Numbered from the stretch's first letter, positions 17,156 through 27,299 are shown. The stretch is DNA of 64,000 nucleotides from Marivita sp. (GCF_022763305.1 NZ_JALEGT010000067.1:1-64000); one strand, 5' to 3'. Numbers and translations are program-made. Notes: generated by a model not told the origin, from the letters alone.

Positions 17156-19621
17156 TTACTCCCGGACCAGCCGCGTCACCCCGACCGAGGCCGCGCGCGC
17201 AAGGTCCACATCCAGCGACATCGGGATGTACTCACCCCGACGCCAGAGCGTGCCCAGATCGTCATAGTGGCGCGACAGGAAATGGCCCGCCTGCCCGGTG
17301 GACAGGATGAAGACGGAACTGTCGGGATCGGCGAAATCATAGACGCCACGATAGGCCGCGCCATGCACATTGAGGAACGGGTTGGGGCCTTCGCCTGCGC
17401 CGCGACCCCGCATCAGCGTGTGATCGCCGCCAGAGGTGCTTTGACGGATGTTCACGAAGTACCGCAGGATCGGCACCTCTCCGAGGACGGGATGGTCATG
17501 GGTGGCCTGATGCGCGTCGCCCCAACGCAGGGATTCCAGCGACGTGCCCCAGTTTTCGGAAATCCAGACCAGCGCGTCGTCGAGCGCGAGCCGCGCGATG
17601 TCGGTGCAGGTTTCCTCGACCGCCGACCGGATGACGTTGCACCAGGCGCTCGCACCGTCCACGTCGCGGTAGACCCGTTCGATGAAGAGCGGCTCCACCC
17701 GTGTGAACTCGGACGCAAGCGGGCCGAGGTCGTCGCGGATCAGACGTTCCTGCAGAGCGCGCAGCCAGGCGGAATAGATCAGGGGTTCCGGCAGGTGTTC
17801 GTTCATCTCGCCGTTCCAGTTGGCCAGGAGATCGAGCGCGCGCTGGCGCAGGCGTTCGGGGGTGCCTTCCGGGGCGGCTTCGCCGGTGAACCAGAGATCC
17901 GCGCCGATCAGGGGCAGAAGGGCGCGGGCTGTGATGGATACGGTGTCGAGCTGCGCTTCGATAAAGCTGTCGCGGGTGTGGACCTCGCGACCCTGCATCA
18001 GCCCTTGCCAGCGCATCACCCGCTGGCTGTCGCCCCAGTCAAAGCTGACATGGAGCGGGAAGGGGCGGTCGACGATCTTGTTGTTGGTGTTGCCGACGAT
18101 GCCGCCCGTGGGGTTGCGGAAGACCGGGTTCGAGTCGTCGGGGAACACGCCCTGCCAGCGGTTCTCGGCCCGCCATCCAGGCGCGGGCAGGCGCCCCTGG
18201 CTCTGATGCGCGGCATCCCGGCGGGGCATCGCGCCGATCAGCTTCATCGCAATGCTGTCGCCGTCGATCACGGTCAGGTTCTGCGAGGGGGCCACGAAGG
18301 CCTTGGACACGTCCAGCGCCTCGTCGACGGATTGCGCATGCATCAGCGCGATGGCGGCGGACATGGAGGTGTCGCGCGGGCTCAGCGCCGTCCAGCCGAG
18401 CGCCGTCACGTGATCGGGCGGCGTGATGGCGGCCAGGTCGAACTGTGTTCCGGGCAGCACCGGGCCGTTGTCGGTCCAGCGCAGGGTCAGCGTGACAGGC
18501 GCTGCATCCTTGATCTCGATGATCGAGCGGCGGGTGACGAACTCCTTGAAGCCGTCGGGCGTGCGGTACTGTTCGCGATTGTCCGGGTTCAGCTCTTCGA
18601 TGAAGAGGTCCTGATCGTCGAGATATGAAGAGGTCAGCCCCCAGGCGATGGCATCGGACCGGCCAGCCATGATCGCCGGGATGCCAGGAATCGTGGCCCC
18701 GATCACCCCACCCGACGAGAGCTGCAACCGCGCCAGATACCATGTGGCAGGGGCCGTGAATTGCAGATGCGGATCGTTGGCCATCAGGGTCGATCCGGTG
18801 GCCGACCGGGTCGAATCCGCAGCCCAGGCGTTCGACGCGCCGGCAAGACCACGGGGAGCGACGGGCCAGAAGAGCGGGTCGGGGCGGGTTGTGGCAAACT
18901 GGTGCTGATCCGGCAGGCCTGGCACAAGTGACGCGTATTCGGGCAAGGCCGCGACACCGGAGCCGGGGATGTCGGGCAGGATGTCGGCCAACCGGTTTTC
19001 ATCCGGCAGCAGCAGCGAGGTGCGCGCACGCAGCACCTCTTCGCGCAGATGGCTGGACAGCTGCAGCGCCATCAGCTTGATCAGTGACAGCGAATCCGCA
19101 GGCTGCCACGGTGCCAGTGGCGCGTTGAACACGAAGAATTCCGGCGCACCCCGGCCGAGACTGTCGCGGTTGATCTCATTGATCCTGGCATTGACGCCGG
19201 CTGAATAGGACTCGAGCGCGTCACGGGTGCGGGCATCCTGCGCGTCGACCGACTGCACCGCGAGTGCATGGAGGTCAAGTCGGCGCAGGAGCTTGTCGGT
19301 CTCGACCGTGCGGGCGCCGAAAAGCTCGGACAGGCGGCCCTGCGCGGTACGGCGCATCAGCGTCATCTGCCACAGCCGATCCTGCGCATGGGCATAGCCC
19401 AGAGCAAAGAAAGCGTCGCGGTCGGAGGCTGCGAAGATATGCGGCACGCCGGAATTGTCGCGCAGGATCTCCACATCCGCGGTCAGTCCGGTGGCCAGCA
19501 CAACGTTGTCATACTCCGGCAGCGAACGGGACGCGAGATAATAGACGGTGATGACCCCGATCGTCGCTAGGACCAGACAGGCCGTCGTCAGCCACACCAG
19601 GGTTCTGAAGATCAGCGCCAC
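17156..19621 (-). CDS. Penicillin acylase family protein (N-terminal nucleophile amidohydrolase)
   Basis: An 821-residue hydrolase of the acylase/quorum-quenching (PvdQ, AAC) superfamily. One N-terminal membrane helix (about 5-28) is followed by the alpha-subunit region (ILRDNSGVPHIFA, GYAHAQDRLWQM) and the autoproteolysis site GASNAWA, where the Ser near residue 262 would become the beta-subunit N-terminal nucleophile. Further marks are MANDPHL and GNTNNKI. Possible substrates are N-acyl homoserine lactones or other amides; the substrate cannot be read from sequence. I chose the GTG at 19621 with GAGAGG upstream; the ATG at 19717 would add 32 arginine-rich residues with no support. Confidence 0.88.
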   Translation of the reverse strand: MALIFRTLVWLTTACLVLATIGVITVYYLASRSLPEYDNVVLATGLTADVEILRDNSGVPHIFAASDRDAFFALGYAHAQDRLWQMTLMRRTAQGRLSELFGARTVETDKLLRRLDLHALAVQSVDAQDARTRDALESYSAGVNARINEINRDSLGRGAPEFFVFNAPLAPWQPADSLSLIKLMALQLSSHLREEVLRARTSLLLPDENRLADILPDIPGSGVAALPEYASLVPGLPDQHQFATTRPDPLFWPVAPRGLAGASNAWAADSTRSATGSTLMANDPHLQFTAPATWYLARLQLSSGGVIGATIPGIPAIMAGRSDAIAWGLTSSYLDDQDLFIEELNPDNREQYRTPDGFKEFVTRRSIIEIKDAAPVTLTLRWTDNGPVLPGTQFDLAAITPPDHVTALGWTALSPRDTSMSAAIALMHAQSVDEALDVSKAFVAPSQNLTVIDGDSIAMKLIGAMPRRDAAHQSQGRLPAPGWRAENRWQGVFPDDSNPVFRNPTGGIVGNTNNKIVDRPFPLHVSFDWGDSQRVMRWQGLMQGREVHTRDSFIEAQLDTVSITARALLPLIGADLWFTGEAAPEGTPERLRQRALDLLANWNGEMNEHLPEPLIYSAWLRALQERLIRDDLGPLASEFTRVEPLFIERVYRDVDGASAWCNVIRSAVEETCTDIARLALDDALVWISENWGTSLESLRWGDAHQATHDHPVLGEVPILRYFVNIRQSTSGGDHTLMRGRGAGEGPNPFLNVHGAAYRGVYDFADPDSSVFILSTGQAGHFLSRHYDDLGTLWRRGEYIPMSLDVDLARAASVGVTRLVRE

Positions 19622-19781
19622 GCCAGTTTCACCTCTCACACGGGGGACCGGACCCCGCAGCCGGGCCCGGACCGAATAGCCCAGCGATGCCCTACCGAAC
19701 ACGCAAGCCCTTGCCAAGGGGGCGGTGCAGCGTCAGGTAAAGGCCGCAGACCATTACCATGAAAGATAGGGAGCACAGGAC

Positions 19782-20654
19782 ATGGCGAAAGTGGCATTCT
19801 TGGGGTTGGGGGTCATGGGCTACCCGATGGCGGGGCATCTGGTGAAAGCCGGGCACGACGTGACCGTCTACAATCGCACGGCCTCGAAGGCCGAGGCCTG
19901 GGCCAGTGAATATGGCGGCGCCCATGCGGCCACCCCGCGCGAGGCGGCGGCGGGGTGCGATTTCGTCATGTCCTGCGTCGGCAATGACGATGACCTGCGC
20001 AGCGTCTGCCTCGGTGAGGATGGTGCCTTTGCGGGGATGGTCGAAGGCAGCATCTTTGTCGATCACACCACCGTGTCGGCGAAGGTGACGCGCGAGCTGT
20101 ACGAGGCCGGTGCGGCGAAAGGCATCGCCTTTGTCGATGCGCCGATCTCGGGCGGTCAGGCCGGGGCCGAGAATGGCGTCCTTTCGGTGATGTGCGGTGG
20201 CGATCAGGCGGCCTACGACAGCGCCGAACCGGTGATCGACGCCTATGCCCGTATCTGCCGCCGGATTGGCGAGAGCGGGGCCGGACAGATGACGAAGATG
20301 TGCAACCAGATCGCCATCGCCGGCCTGGTGCAGGGCCTGAGCGAGGCGCTGCATTTCGCCGAGAAGGCGGGGCTCGATGGCCGCGCGGTGGTCGAGGTGA
20401 TCAGCCAGGGGGCAGCCGGGTCGTGGCAGATGTCGAACCGCTACGAGACGATGATCGACGACAAGTTCAACCACGGCTTTGCCGTTGACTGGATGCGCAA
20501 GGATCTCGGCATCTGCCTTGACACGGCGGACGAGGTGGGCGCGTCCCTGCCGGTCACGGCGCTGGTCGATCAGTTCTACAAGGATGTGCAGAAGCTTGGC
20601 GGTGGGCGCTGGGACACGTCGAGCCTGATCAAGCGCCTGCGCGCGATGGGGTGA
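19782..20654 (+). CDS. NAD(P)-dependent beta-hydroxyacid dehydrogenase (3-hydroxyisobutyrate dehydrogenase-like)
   Basis: A 290-residue oxidoreductase. The N-terminal Rossmann motif is FLGLGVMGYPMAGHL, the substrate loop FVDAPISGGQAGAENG (about 120-135), and the catalytic Lys lies in QMTKMCNQ (about 170). The family oxidises or reduces small beta-hydroxyacids (3-hydroxyisobutyrate, tartronate semialdehyde, succinic semialdehyde). No valine-degradation genes are adjacent, so the substrate is open. The ATG has GGAG-like AGGGAGCACAGGAC upstream. The stop is followed immediately by the first repeat array. Confidence 0.88.
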   Translation: MAKVAFLGLGVMGYPMAGHLVKAGHDVTVYNRTASKAEAWASEYGGAHAATPREAAAGCDFVMSCVGNDDDLRSVCLGEDGAFAGMVEGSIFVDHTTVSAKVTRELYEAGAAKGIAFVDAPISGGQAGAENGVLSVMCGGDQAAYDSAEPVIDAYARICRRIGESGAGQMTKMCNQIAIAGLVQGLSEALHFAEKAGLDGRAVVEVISQGAAGSWQMSNRYETMIDDKFNHGFAVDWMRKDLGICLDTADEVGASLPVTALVDQFYKDVQKLGGGRWDTSSLIKRLRAMG

Positions 20655-20960
20655 TCCCTGCGCGTGGCGCTGTCGGGTATCGGCCTGTCGGCGCTGCGCG
20701 TGGTTGGCGTGGGTTGGATGCGTTGACGCATCCAATGTTTCCGTTGACGGAAACAGGGGAGTGTGTGGCGCCGAAAGGTCCCGGTCTGACGGCGCTGCGC
20801 GTGTGGTTGGCGCGGGTTGGATGCGTCGACGCATCCAATGTTTCCGTTGACGGAAACAGGAGGAGCGTGTGGCGCTGTCGGGTTCCGGTCTGTCGGCGAT
20901 GCGCTTGGTTTGACGTGGGTTGGATGCGTCGACGCATCCAGCGTTTCCGTTGACGGAAAC
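20655..20960. repeat. Double-palindrome repeat array A (three units, 103-bp period)
   Basis: Three units, each with two perfect dyads. First dyad: GGATGCGT-YG-ACGCATCC, with outer bases extending to 22 bp (20714-20735, 20817-20838, 20921-20940). Second dyad: GTTTCCGT-TG-ACGGAAAC (20737-20754, 20840-20857, 20943-20960). Within every unit the dyad centres are 21 bp apart. The sequence between units (GCGTGTGGCGCTGTCGGG-like) is also repeated and begins right at the upstream stop codon. 103 is not a multiple of three, so it is not a protein repeat. The rest to 21100 shows no gene. Confidence 0.9.
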
Positions 20961-21100
20961 GGCCATCGGCGCTTTGGTGCCGATCCGGGATCACGGCATT
21001 ATTTCAGCACCTTGTGGCGCGTTTCTGCCATGATATCTCAGGCCTCGACGACACGGAGTCGTTGTTTGCGGCCCTGTCCGCAATGGAGCACTGGAACATC

Positions 21101-21340
21101 ATGAAGAACGCAATTGTAACCCTTGGAACCGTGGTCGCGCTGACGGCAGGTTTGGCGCATGCGCAGGTTGCGGTGGAAGACACGGATGGCAATGGCAGCT
21201 ATTCGATGGAAGAACTGATGGTCACCTATACCGACCTGACCGAAGACGTGTTCGCTGAAGTGGACACCGATGGGGACGGCGCTGTCAGCCTGGAAGAACT
21301 GACCGCCGCTCAGGACGCGGAGATCCTCGTCGTCAACTGA
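21101..21340 (+). CDS. Secreted EF-hand domain protein
   Basis: A 79-residue protein with a signal peptide (MKNAIVTLGTVVALTAGLAHA, cleavage after about 21) and two canonical calcium-binding loops, DTDGNGSYSMEE and DTDGDGAVSLEE. It is probably a periplasmic calcium-binding mini-protein; the role is unknown. A paralogue with the same layout is at 57452-57703. I chose the ATG that gives a clean signal peptide; an in-frame ATG 18 bases upstream is possible. Confidence 0.8.
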   Translation: MKNAIVTLGTVVALTAGLAHAQVAVEDTDGNGSYSMEELMVTYTDLTEDVFAEVDTDGDGAVSLEELTAAQDAEILVVN

Positions 21341-21399
21341 TCCGGCAGACGCGTGTCAAGGTGGGGGCTTCGGGACACCGAAGCCCTTTTTGTTGCGGG

Positions 21400-22101
21400 C
21401 TATTCGGTGTCCGTCGCGCGCAGGGACAGGATCGCGATGATGCCGATCACGCAGAGGCCCGCAACGGCGATGTTCAGCGGTCCGGTATTGGCCACGATCA
21501 CCCCGATCAGGGCCCAGATGACGGTGATCCCGTATTCCGGTGCGCGGTGCAGGCGGTATTGCGCGACAAGCGCCAGAACCAGACCGAGCGACAGAGACAC
21601 GATGGCCGCCCATGTGGCATTGAGGATGCCGTAGCCGCCCAGCAGAAGACCAACCGAGACGGAAGAGGCGGCGGTCAGCCAGCCCGCGTAGATCGCCACA
21701 GGGGTCTGCTGAAGCCACCGGTCTGTGTCACCGACGCGGAACAGGCTGAGCAGGGCGGTTCCGAGCATCGCAAGGATCAGCACCGTTGCGATCACGGGCG
21801 AGACATTGGCCACCGGCAGCCAAGTGGCTCCGATGGCAAGGCTCACCGCAAGCGGCGGGCGCATGTCAGCCCAGTCGGGATCGTCACCGCGCTTGAGCAG
21901 GCCGAATGCCGCCCCGACGATCAGCCAGAGATAGATCAGACCCCAGATCGAGAAGGCGTAGCCGGCAGGTTGTACGGGCGGATCATTCTGCGGCACCGGG
22001 AATTGGTCGGGCTCGAACCCGTTGAACCCCTGGGTGAACCAAGGCGACGCGGCGAAAAGGATCGCCGCGCCCAGAACCAGAGCTGCCCAAACCCGTGTCA
22101 T
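21400..22101 (-). CDS. Tryptophan-rich TspO/MBR-like membrane protein
   Basis: A 233-residue protein with about seven hydrophobic helices. The segment AGYAFSIWGLIYLWLIVGAA (about 45-65) resembles the TspO-related families annotated as tryptophan-rich sensory proteins; the expected N-terminal signal-like helix and a W-rich loop (PPLAVSLAIGATWLPV) are present. TspO in Rhodobacter is an outer-membrane tetrapyrrole-responsive regulator, but this protein is longer than classical TspO (about 160 residues), so that role should not be transferred directly. The start ATG lies two bases after the serS stop on the same strand, so it is the second gene of serS-tspO-like. Confidence 0.7.
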   Translation of the reverse strand: MTRVWAALVLGAAILFAASPWFTQGFNGFEPDQFPVPQNDPPVQPAGYAFSIWGLIYLWLIVGAAFGLLKRGDDPDWADMRPPLAVSLAIGATWLPVANVSPVIATVLILAMLGTALLSLFRVGDTDRWLQQTPVAIYAGWLTAASSVSVGLLLGGYGILNATWAAIVSLSLGLVLALVAQYRLHRAPEYGITVIWALIGVIVANTGPLNIAVAGLCVIGIIAILSLRATDTE

Positions 22102-22103
22102 GC

Positions 22104-23396
22104 CTATGCCATCACCCCGTCTGCAGTGATCCGCGTCTTGCCGCCCAGCCACGGATGCAGCGCCTCGGGCAGGGTGACGGAGCCATCCGCCTCCTGACCG
22201 TTCTCCAGCACGGCGATCAGGCAGCGCCCGACGGCAAGGCCCGATCCGTTCAGCGTGTGCAGGAATTCCGGCTTGCCGCCGCCTGCAGGCTTGAAGCGGG
22301 CGTTCATGCGGCGGGCCTGGAAATCGCCGCAGACCGAACAAGAGCTGATCTCGCGGTAGGTGTTCTGACCGGGCAGCCAGACCTCGATGTCATGGGTGCG
22401 GCGCGCGCCAAAGCCCATGTCGCCGGTGCAGAGCACCACGGTGCGGTAGGGCAGGCCCAGCTTTTCCAGAATGCCCTGCGCACAGGCGGTCATGCGGTCC
22501 AGCTCTTCACGGCTTTTGTCCGGGTGCGTGATCGACACCATCTCGACCTTTTCGAACTGGTGCTGACGCAGCATGCCCGCGGTGTCGCGCCCGGCGCTGC
22601 CCGCCTCGGAGCGGAAGCACTGGGTGTGGGCAACATAGCGGCGGGGCAAATAATCCTCGTCCACCGTCACCCCGTTGACGATGTTGGTCAGCGTCACTTC
22701 GGCAGTCGGCACCAGCCACCAGCCATTTGTGGTCTGGTAGCTGTCTTCGCCGAATTTCGGCAACTGGCCGGTGCCGTACATCATGTCATCGCGGACAAGG
22801 ACGGGGGTCCATGTCTCGGTCAGGCCGTTCTCGGTGATGTGCGTGTCCAGCATGAATTGCGCCAAGGCCCGGTGTACCCGCGCCACGGCCCCCGACATCA
22901 CGACAAAGCGCGAGCCGGACAGCTTGGCGGCGGTTTCGAAATCCATTCCGGGAAGAACACCGGTGATCTCGTAATGTTCCTTGGGCTGGAAATCGAATGT
23001 GCGTGGCGTGCCCCAGCGGCGGATCTCGACGTTGTCAGCCTCGTCCGCGCCGTTCGGCACGTCCTCGAAGGGCAGGTTGGGCAGGCCCACCAGCAACTCG
23101 GTCAATTGTTCGTCCAGGTCCTTGGCACGGGCCTGCATGTCCGCCACGGCGGTTTTCTTGGCCGCGACCTCGTCGCGCAGCTTTTCAAAGGCGGCCTCGT
23201 CCCCCGAGGCTTTGACCTTGCCGATTTCCTTGGCGGCCTTGTTCTGGTCGGCCTGTGCGGTTTCGGCGGCAAGGATCGCGGCGCGGCGGGCTTCGTCGAT
23301 GCGCAGGATTTCGGACGAGACCGGCTCCAGTCCACGGCGCGACAGCGCGGCGTCGAACGCTGCGGGGTTCTCGCGGATGGCTCGGATGTCATGCAT
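22104..23396 (-). CDS. serS: Seryl-tRNA synthetase
   Basis: A 430-residue class II synthetase charging tRNA-Ser (and tRNA-Sec where present). It begins [20 protein letters not shown], with a long N-terminal coiled coil (about 30-105) that binds the tRNA arm. Motif 2 ([21 protein letters not shown]) is near residue 260, and motif 3 ([26 protein letters not shown]) near 355-395. The start is set by family alignment; the open frame upstream is unrelated. It reads away from the divergent/adjacent protease gene. Confidence 0.97.
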   Translation of the reverse strand: MHDIRAIRENPAAFDAALSRRGLEPVSSEILRIDEARRAAILAAETAQADQNKAAKEIGKVKASGDEAAFEKLRDEVAAKKTAVADMQARAKDLDEQLTELLVGLPNLPFEDVPNGADEADNVEIRRWGTPRTFDFQPKEHYEITGVLPGMDFETAAKLSGSRFVVMSGAVARVHRALAQFMLDTHITENGLTETWTPVLVRDDMMYGTGQLPKFGEDSYQTTNGWWLVPTAEVTLTNIVNGVTVDEDYLPRRYVAHTQCFRSEAGSAGRDTAGMLRQHQFEKVEMVSITHPDKSREELDRMTACAQGILEKLGLPYRTVVLCTGDMGFGARRTHDIEVWLPGQNTYREISSCSVCGDFQARRMNARFKPAGGGKPEFLHTLNGSGLAVGRCLIAVLENGQEADGSVTLPEALHPWLGGKTRITADGVMA

Positions 23397-23467
23397 GGGT
23401 CTTGTCCTTCTGACTCGCAATGGGATGGGCGGCGTTATGCACCGGAACGCGCGCCTTTGGTAGGGGG

Positions 23468-24124
23468 TCAGGGCGGCGGCAGGCGCGATACGGGAACGGC
23501 CAGTGCGCCGGTCTGCCCCATGGCGCTGATGACCCCGGCCACAGCCCAGTGATCGCCCATCTTTGCAAGGACCGGACCGCCCGAATTGCCGGGACTGACC
23601 GGACAGTCGAGGCGCAGCAGCGCGGACGCGATCTTGCCGTCGCACTCGAACGCGGCGCCCAGCATGTGGGGGCGCCGGACGGAGTAGCCCAAAATGCCAT
23701 AGGGTGGATGCGACTCGGCGGTGATCAGGGGCAGGGGCGCGACCTCGGCCACCCGGTCCAGCGTCAGGATGGCAAGGTCAAAGCGCAGGTCAAGCTGCCC
23801 CTCGGCATAGGCCTCGGGATGGATCCAGACCGACTGTCCCGACACGCTGTCGGCGGCCGTCCCGCGCAGCCAGCCTGCCACGAAGGTGATCTCGTCGGCA
23901 CGCGGGCCAAGCCCGTCGGTTCCGGCCACGCAATGCGCGGCGGTCAGCACCTTGTCCGGCGCGATCAGCGTGCCGGTGCACATCTCGCGTGTGCGGTAGC
24001 CCGCTGCGTTGACGCGCCCCACCGCCTGCCAGAGCGCATGGTCCGAGGCGGGCAGCACGGGCAGGTCCTGCGCGGCAGCGGCGCTGGTCCAGACCATGAG
24101 CAACAGGGATACCAGAGATCTCAT
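23468..24124 (-). CDS. Secreted trypsin-like serine protease
   Basis: A 218-residue S1-family protease with a signal peptide ([19 protein letters not shown]). The catalytic triad is visible: His in LTAAHCVAG (about 70), Asp in [10 protein letters not shown] (about 120) and Ser in [10 protein letters not shown] (about 180), with a partner Cys pair ([10 protein letters not shown]). It has no PDZ domain, so it is not DegP-like; it resembles small Rhodobacterales serine proteases annotated by domain only. I chose the ATG at 24124 because the 15 extra upstream residues would disrupt the signal peptide. Periplasmic or secreted; substrate unknown. Confidence 0.88.
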   Translation of the reverse strand: MRSLVSLLLMVWTSAAAAQDLPVLPASDHALWQAVGRVNAAGYRTREMCTGTLIAPDKVLTAAHCVAGTDGLGPRADEITFVAGWLRGTAADSVSGQSVWIHPEAYAEGQLDLRFDLAILTLDRVAEVAPLPLITAESHPPYGILGYSVRRPHMLGAAFECDGKIASALLRLDCPVSPGNSGGPVLAKMGDHWAVAGVISAMGQTGALAVPVSRLPPP

Positions 24125-24346
24125 GATGGCGATGTAAGGCGCAAAGCGCTCGGCTGTACAATGCGCCAAGTCAAGTTTTCGCGCGGACCCGGGAAAAAGC
24201 CATGATGCCGCTGGCCCTGTGACATTACCGCCTTGCTAGCGCTGCCGAACCCGCCTTGCAAAGCCTGACCCGGCAACATAGGTTCCGCCCAAATTTACGG
24301 CCTGATCACGCGGGGGTGTGCCCCGCCATCTTCAAGGAGCACGCCC

Positions 24347-24634
24347 ATGGAAGGCAACGCCATTGCCCAGTTCATTCCGCTCATCCTGATCTTTGCGATC
24401 ATGTATTTCCTGCTGATCCGTCCGCAGCAGAAAAAGATGAAAGAGCATCAGAAAATGGTCGAAGGGCTGCGCCGCGGCGATGTCGTCATCACCCAGGGCG
24501 GGTTGATCGGCAAGGTCGTAAAGGTCAAGGAAAACAACGAGCTGGACGTGGAAATCGCCGAAGGCGTGAAGGTGCGCGTGGTGCAGAACACCATCGCCAC
24601 GGTTGTCTCCAAGACCGAACCCGCCAACACCTGA
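24347..24634 (+). CDS. yajC: Preprotein translocase subunit YajC
   Basis: A 95-residue single-pass inner-membrane protein associated with SecDF. The helix is FIPLILIFAIMYFLLIRPQQ, followed by KKMKEHQKMVEGLRRGDVV and VTQGGLIGKV-like segments typical of YajC. It is preceded by CAAGGAG. secD starts 33 bases downstream, the usual yajC-secD-secF order. The 220-bp gap before it, divergent from the protease gene, should hold the promoter. Confidence 0.95.
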   Translation: MEGNAIAQFIPLILIFAIMYFLLIRPQQKKMKEHQKMVEGLRRGDVVITQGGLIGKVVKVKENNELDVEIAEGVKVRVVQNTIATVVSKTEPANT

Positions 24635-24667
24635 TCCTGTTCTCCTGCCGCATCGGACCCATCGCTC

Positions 24668-26329
24668 ATGCTTCAGATCGACCTCTGGAAGCGCCTTCTG
24701 ATCTGGATCACCGTCGTGGTGGGTCTGGTTCTGGCGCTGCCCAACCTGTTCTACCCCCGGGTCGAGCAACACAATGACGCGATCGCGGCGATCGCCCAGA
24801 CGGGCGAAAACCCGGAACTGGTGCAGCAGGCGTCCGCCTGGCCGTCTTTCCTGCCGTCGGGTCTGGTGAACCTCGGCCTCGACCTGCGCGGCGGGGCGCA
24901 TCTGCTGGCTGAAGTCCAGGTGCAGGACGTTTATGAGGCGCGGCTCGAAGCGCTCTGGCCCGAGGTGCGCGATGTTCTGCGCCCCGAACGGGACACGGTC
25001 GGCACGATCCGCCTGCAGCCGTCCGCCAATGGCGAATTGCGGGTCCGGATCTCGCAGCCCGAAGGCATGGCGCGCGCACTGGAACTGGTGCGCGGTCTGG
25101 CGCAGCCCGTCGTGTCCGTCACAGGCGCCTTGAGCGATGATCTCGATGTGCGGGCCGAAGGGTCCGACATCGTCGTGACCCTGTCGGAAGCCGAGCAGAC
25201 GGCGACCGACGAGCGTACGATGCTGCAGAGCCTCGAAATCATCCGTCGCCGGATCGACGAGGTGGGCACGCGCGAGCCGACGATCCAACGTCAGGGCAGT
25301 GACCGCATCCTGATCCAGGTGCCCGGCATCGGCTCGGCAGCCGAGCTGAAAGAGATCATCGGCACAACCGCGCAGCTGACGTTCCAGCCCGTGGTCGGCC
25401 GCACCGATGACGGCAATACAGCCCCCGGCGTGGGCAATGAAGTGCTGCCGTCGCTGGACGAAAACGGCGTTTTCTACATTCTTGAACAGGCGCCGGTCGT
25501 GACCGGGGAAGAGCTTGTGGATGCGCAGCCGTCGTTTGACCAGAACGGACGGCCCGCGGTCAATTTCCGCTTCAACCCGACCGGCGCGCGCAAGTTCGGT
25601 GACTACACGGCGGCGAATATCGGCAATCCCTTTGCCATCGTTCTGGACGAAGAGGTGATCAGCGCCCCGGTGATCCAGAGCCATATTCCCGGCGGCTCGG
25701 GGATCATCACGGGCAATTTCTCGGTCGAGGAAAGCACGCAGCTGGCGGTTCTGCTGCGGGCAGGGGCGCTGCCGGCGGGGCTTGAGTTCCTCGAGGAACG
25801 CACCATCGGGCCGGAGCTTGGTCAGGACAGCATCGAGGCGGGACAGATCGCGACGGTTGTCGCCTTTGCCGCCGTGCTGATCTTCATGACGCTCAGCTAC
25901 GGCCTCTTCGGCATGTTCGCCAATATCGCGCTGATCATCAACATCGCCCTGATCTTCGGTCTGCTGAGCCTGATCGGCGCGACGCTCACGCTGCCGGGCA
26001 TCGCTGGGATCGTTTTGACGGTGGGCATGGCGGTCGATGCGAACGTGCTGATCTTCGAGCGCATCCGAGAAGAGCTGAAGACCGCCAAGGGCCCGGCGCG
26101 TGCCATCGAACTGGGCTATGAAAAGGCGCTTTCGGCCATTCTGGACGCCAATATCACAACCTTCATCACGGCGGTGATCCTCTTCGTCATGGGCTCGGGC
26201 CCGGTGCGCGGCTTCGCGATCACCTTGGGTCTGGGCATTCTGACCTCGGTTTTCACCGCCATCTATGTTACCCGGCTTCTGATCGTGATGTGGTTCGAAC
26301 GCCGTCGCCCCAAGACGATCGAGGTCTGA
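24668..26329 (+). CDS. secD: Protein translocase subunit SecD
   Basis: A 553-residue inner-membrane protein that uses proton-motive force to complete Sec-dependent export. One N-terminal helix (about 10-28) is followed by the large P1 periplasmic domain (GLDLRGGAHL near 70-80, RRIDEVGTREP) and five C-terminal helices with the RND-family signature (LPGIAGIVLTVGMAVDANVL, then IFERIREEL). secF follows after one base. Confidence 0.96.
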   Translation: MLQIDLWKRLLIWITVVVGLVLALPNLFYPRVEQHNDAIAAIAQTGENPELVQQASAWPSFLPSGLVNLGLDLRGGAHLLAEVQVQDVYEARLEALWPEVRDVLRPERDTVGTIRLQPSANGELRVRISQPEGMARALELVRGLAQPVVSVTGALSDDLDVRAEGSDIVVTLSEAEQTATDERTMLQSLEIIRRRIDEVGTREPTIQRQGSDRILIQVPGIGSAAELKEIIGTTAQLTFQPVVGRTDDGNTAPGVGNEVLPSLDENGVFYILEQAPVVTGEELVDAQPSFDQNGRPAVNFRFNPTGARKFGDYTAANIGNPFAIVLDEEVISAPVIQSHIPGGSGIITGNFSVEESTQLAVLLRAGALPAGLEFLEERTIGPELGQDSIEAGQIATVVAFAAVLIFMTLSYGLFGMFANIALIINIALIFGLLSLIGATLTLPGIAGIVLTVGMAVDANVLIFERIREELKTAKGPARAIELGYEKALSAILDANITTFITAVILFVMGSGPVRGFAITLGLGILTSVFTAIYVTRLLIVMWFERRRPKTIEV

Positions 26330-26330
26330 C

Positions 26331-27299
26331 ATGCGCTTGCGACTGGTCAAAGAGAACACGAATTTCGATTTCTTCAACCGCTGGAAGCTGTGGTTCGGCA
26401 TCTCTGCCGTGCTGATGGTGATCTCCTTCGGGTCGTTCCTGCTGCAGGGGCTCAACTACGGGATCGACTTCCGGGGCGGCACCACGATCCGCACCGAAAG
26501 CACGCAGCCGGTGGATGTGGGTCAGTACCGCGATGCGATCGGTGCGCTGAACCTGGGGGACATCACCATTTCCGAAGTCTTCGACCCGACCTTCGGACCC
26601 GATCAGAACGTCGCCATGGTGCGTATTCAGGCGCAGGATGGCGAAGAGGCGGTGAGCGTTGCCGTGATCGAGCAGGTCGAAGCGGCGCTGGCCGAGGTCG
26701 TGCCGGATATCCGGTTCGTGTCGGTCGAATCCGTTGGGCCGAAAGTGTCCGGCGAACTGATCCAGACCGCCGCGATTGCGGTGATCCTCGCGATTGGTGC
26801 GGTTCTGATCTACATCTGGCTGCGGTTCGAATGGCAGTTCGCGCTCGGCGCGGTGATCGCGCTGGTGCATGACGTGATCCTGACCATCGGCATCTTCTCG
26901 GAACTGCAGATCAAGTTCGATCTTGCGATCATCGCAGCGCTGCTCACCATCGTCGGCTATTCGCTCAACGACACCGTCGTCGTGTTCGACCGGGTGCGCG
27001 AGAACCTGATCAAGTACAAACAGAAGAGCCTCAAGGAGGTTCTCAACATCTCGATCAACGAGACGCTGAGCCGGACCTTCATGACCTCTGCCACCACGTT
27101 GTTGGCGCTGATCGCGCTGTTCGCACTGGGGGGAGACGTGATCCGCGGCTTCGTCTTCGCGATGATCTGGGGTGTGATCGTAGGCACCTATTCGTCGATC
27201 TTCGTGGCCTCCGCGATCCTGCTCTGGCTGGGTGTGAAGCGCGACTGGACCAAGCCCACCGACACGACGGGCAACCAGTTCGCGAATGTCGATGCCTGA
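26331..27299 (+). CDS. secF: Protein translocase subunit SecF
   Basis: A 322-residue partner of SecD. N-terminal helix FGISAVLMVISFGSFLLQGL, then the family motif GIDFRGGTTI (about 43-52), the periplasmic P1-like domain, and five membrane helices containing LTIVGYSLNDTVVVFDRVREN and ETLSRTFMTSATTLLALIAL. It completes the yajC-secD-secF operon. The 3' end overlaps the start of the following permease gene by 8-14 bases, suggesting coupling. Confidence 0.96.
   Translation: MRLRLVKENTNFDFFNRWKLWFGISAVLMVISFGSFLLQGLNYGIDFRGGTTIRTESTQPVDVGQYRDAIGALNLGDITISEVFDPTFGPDQNVAMVRIQAQDGEEAVSVAVIEQVEAALAEVVPDIRFVSVESVGPKVSGELIQTAAIAVILAIGAVLIYIWLRFEWQFALGAVIALVHDVILTIGIFSELQIKFDLAIIAALLTIVGYSLNDTVVVFDRVRENLIKYKQKSLKEVLNISINETLSRTFMTSATTLLALIALFALGGDVIRGFVFAMIWGVIVGTYSSIFVASAILLWLGVKRDWTKPTDTTGNQFANVDA

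Noticed and set aside
16970..18628. 552-codon plus-strand open frame opposite the acylase gene
   Set aside because: Starts inside hflX and runs antisense to a well-supported acylase; no domain seen.
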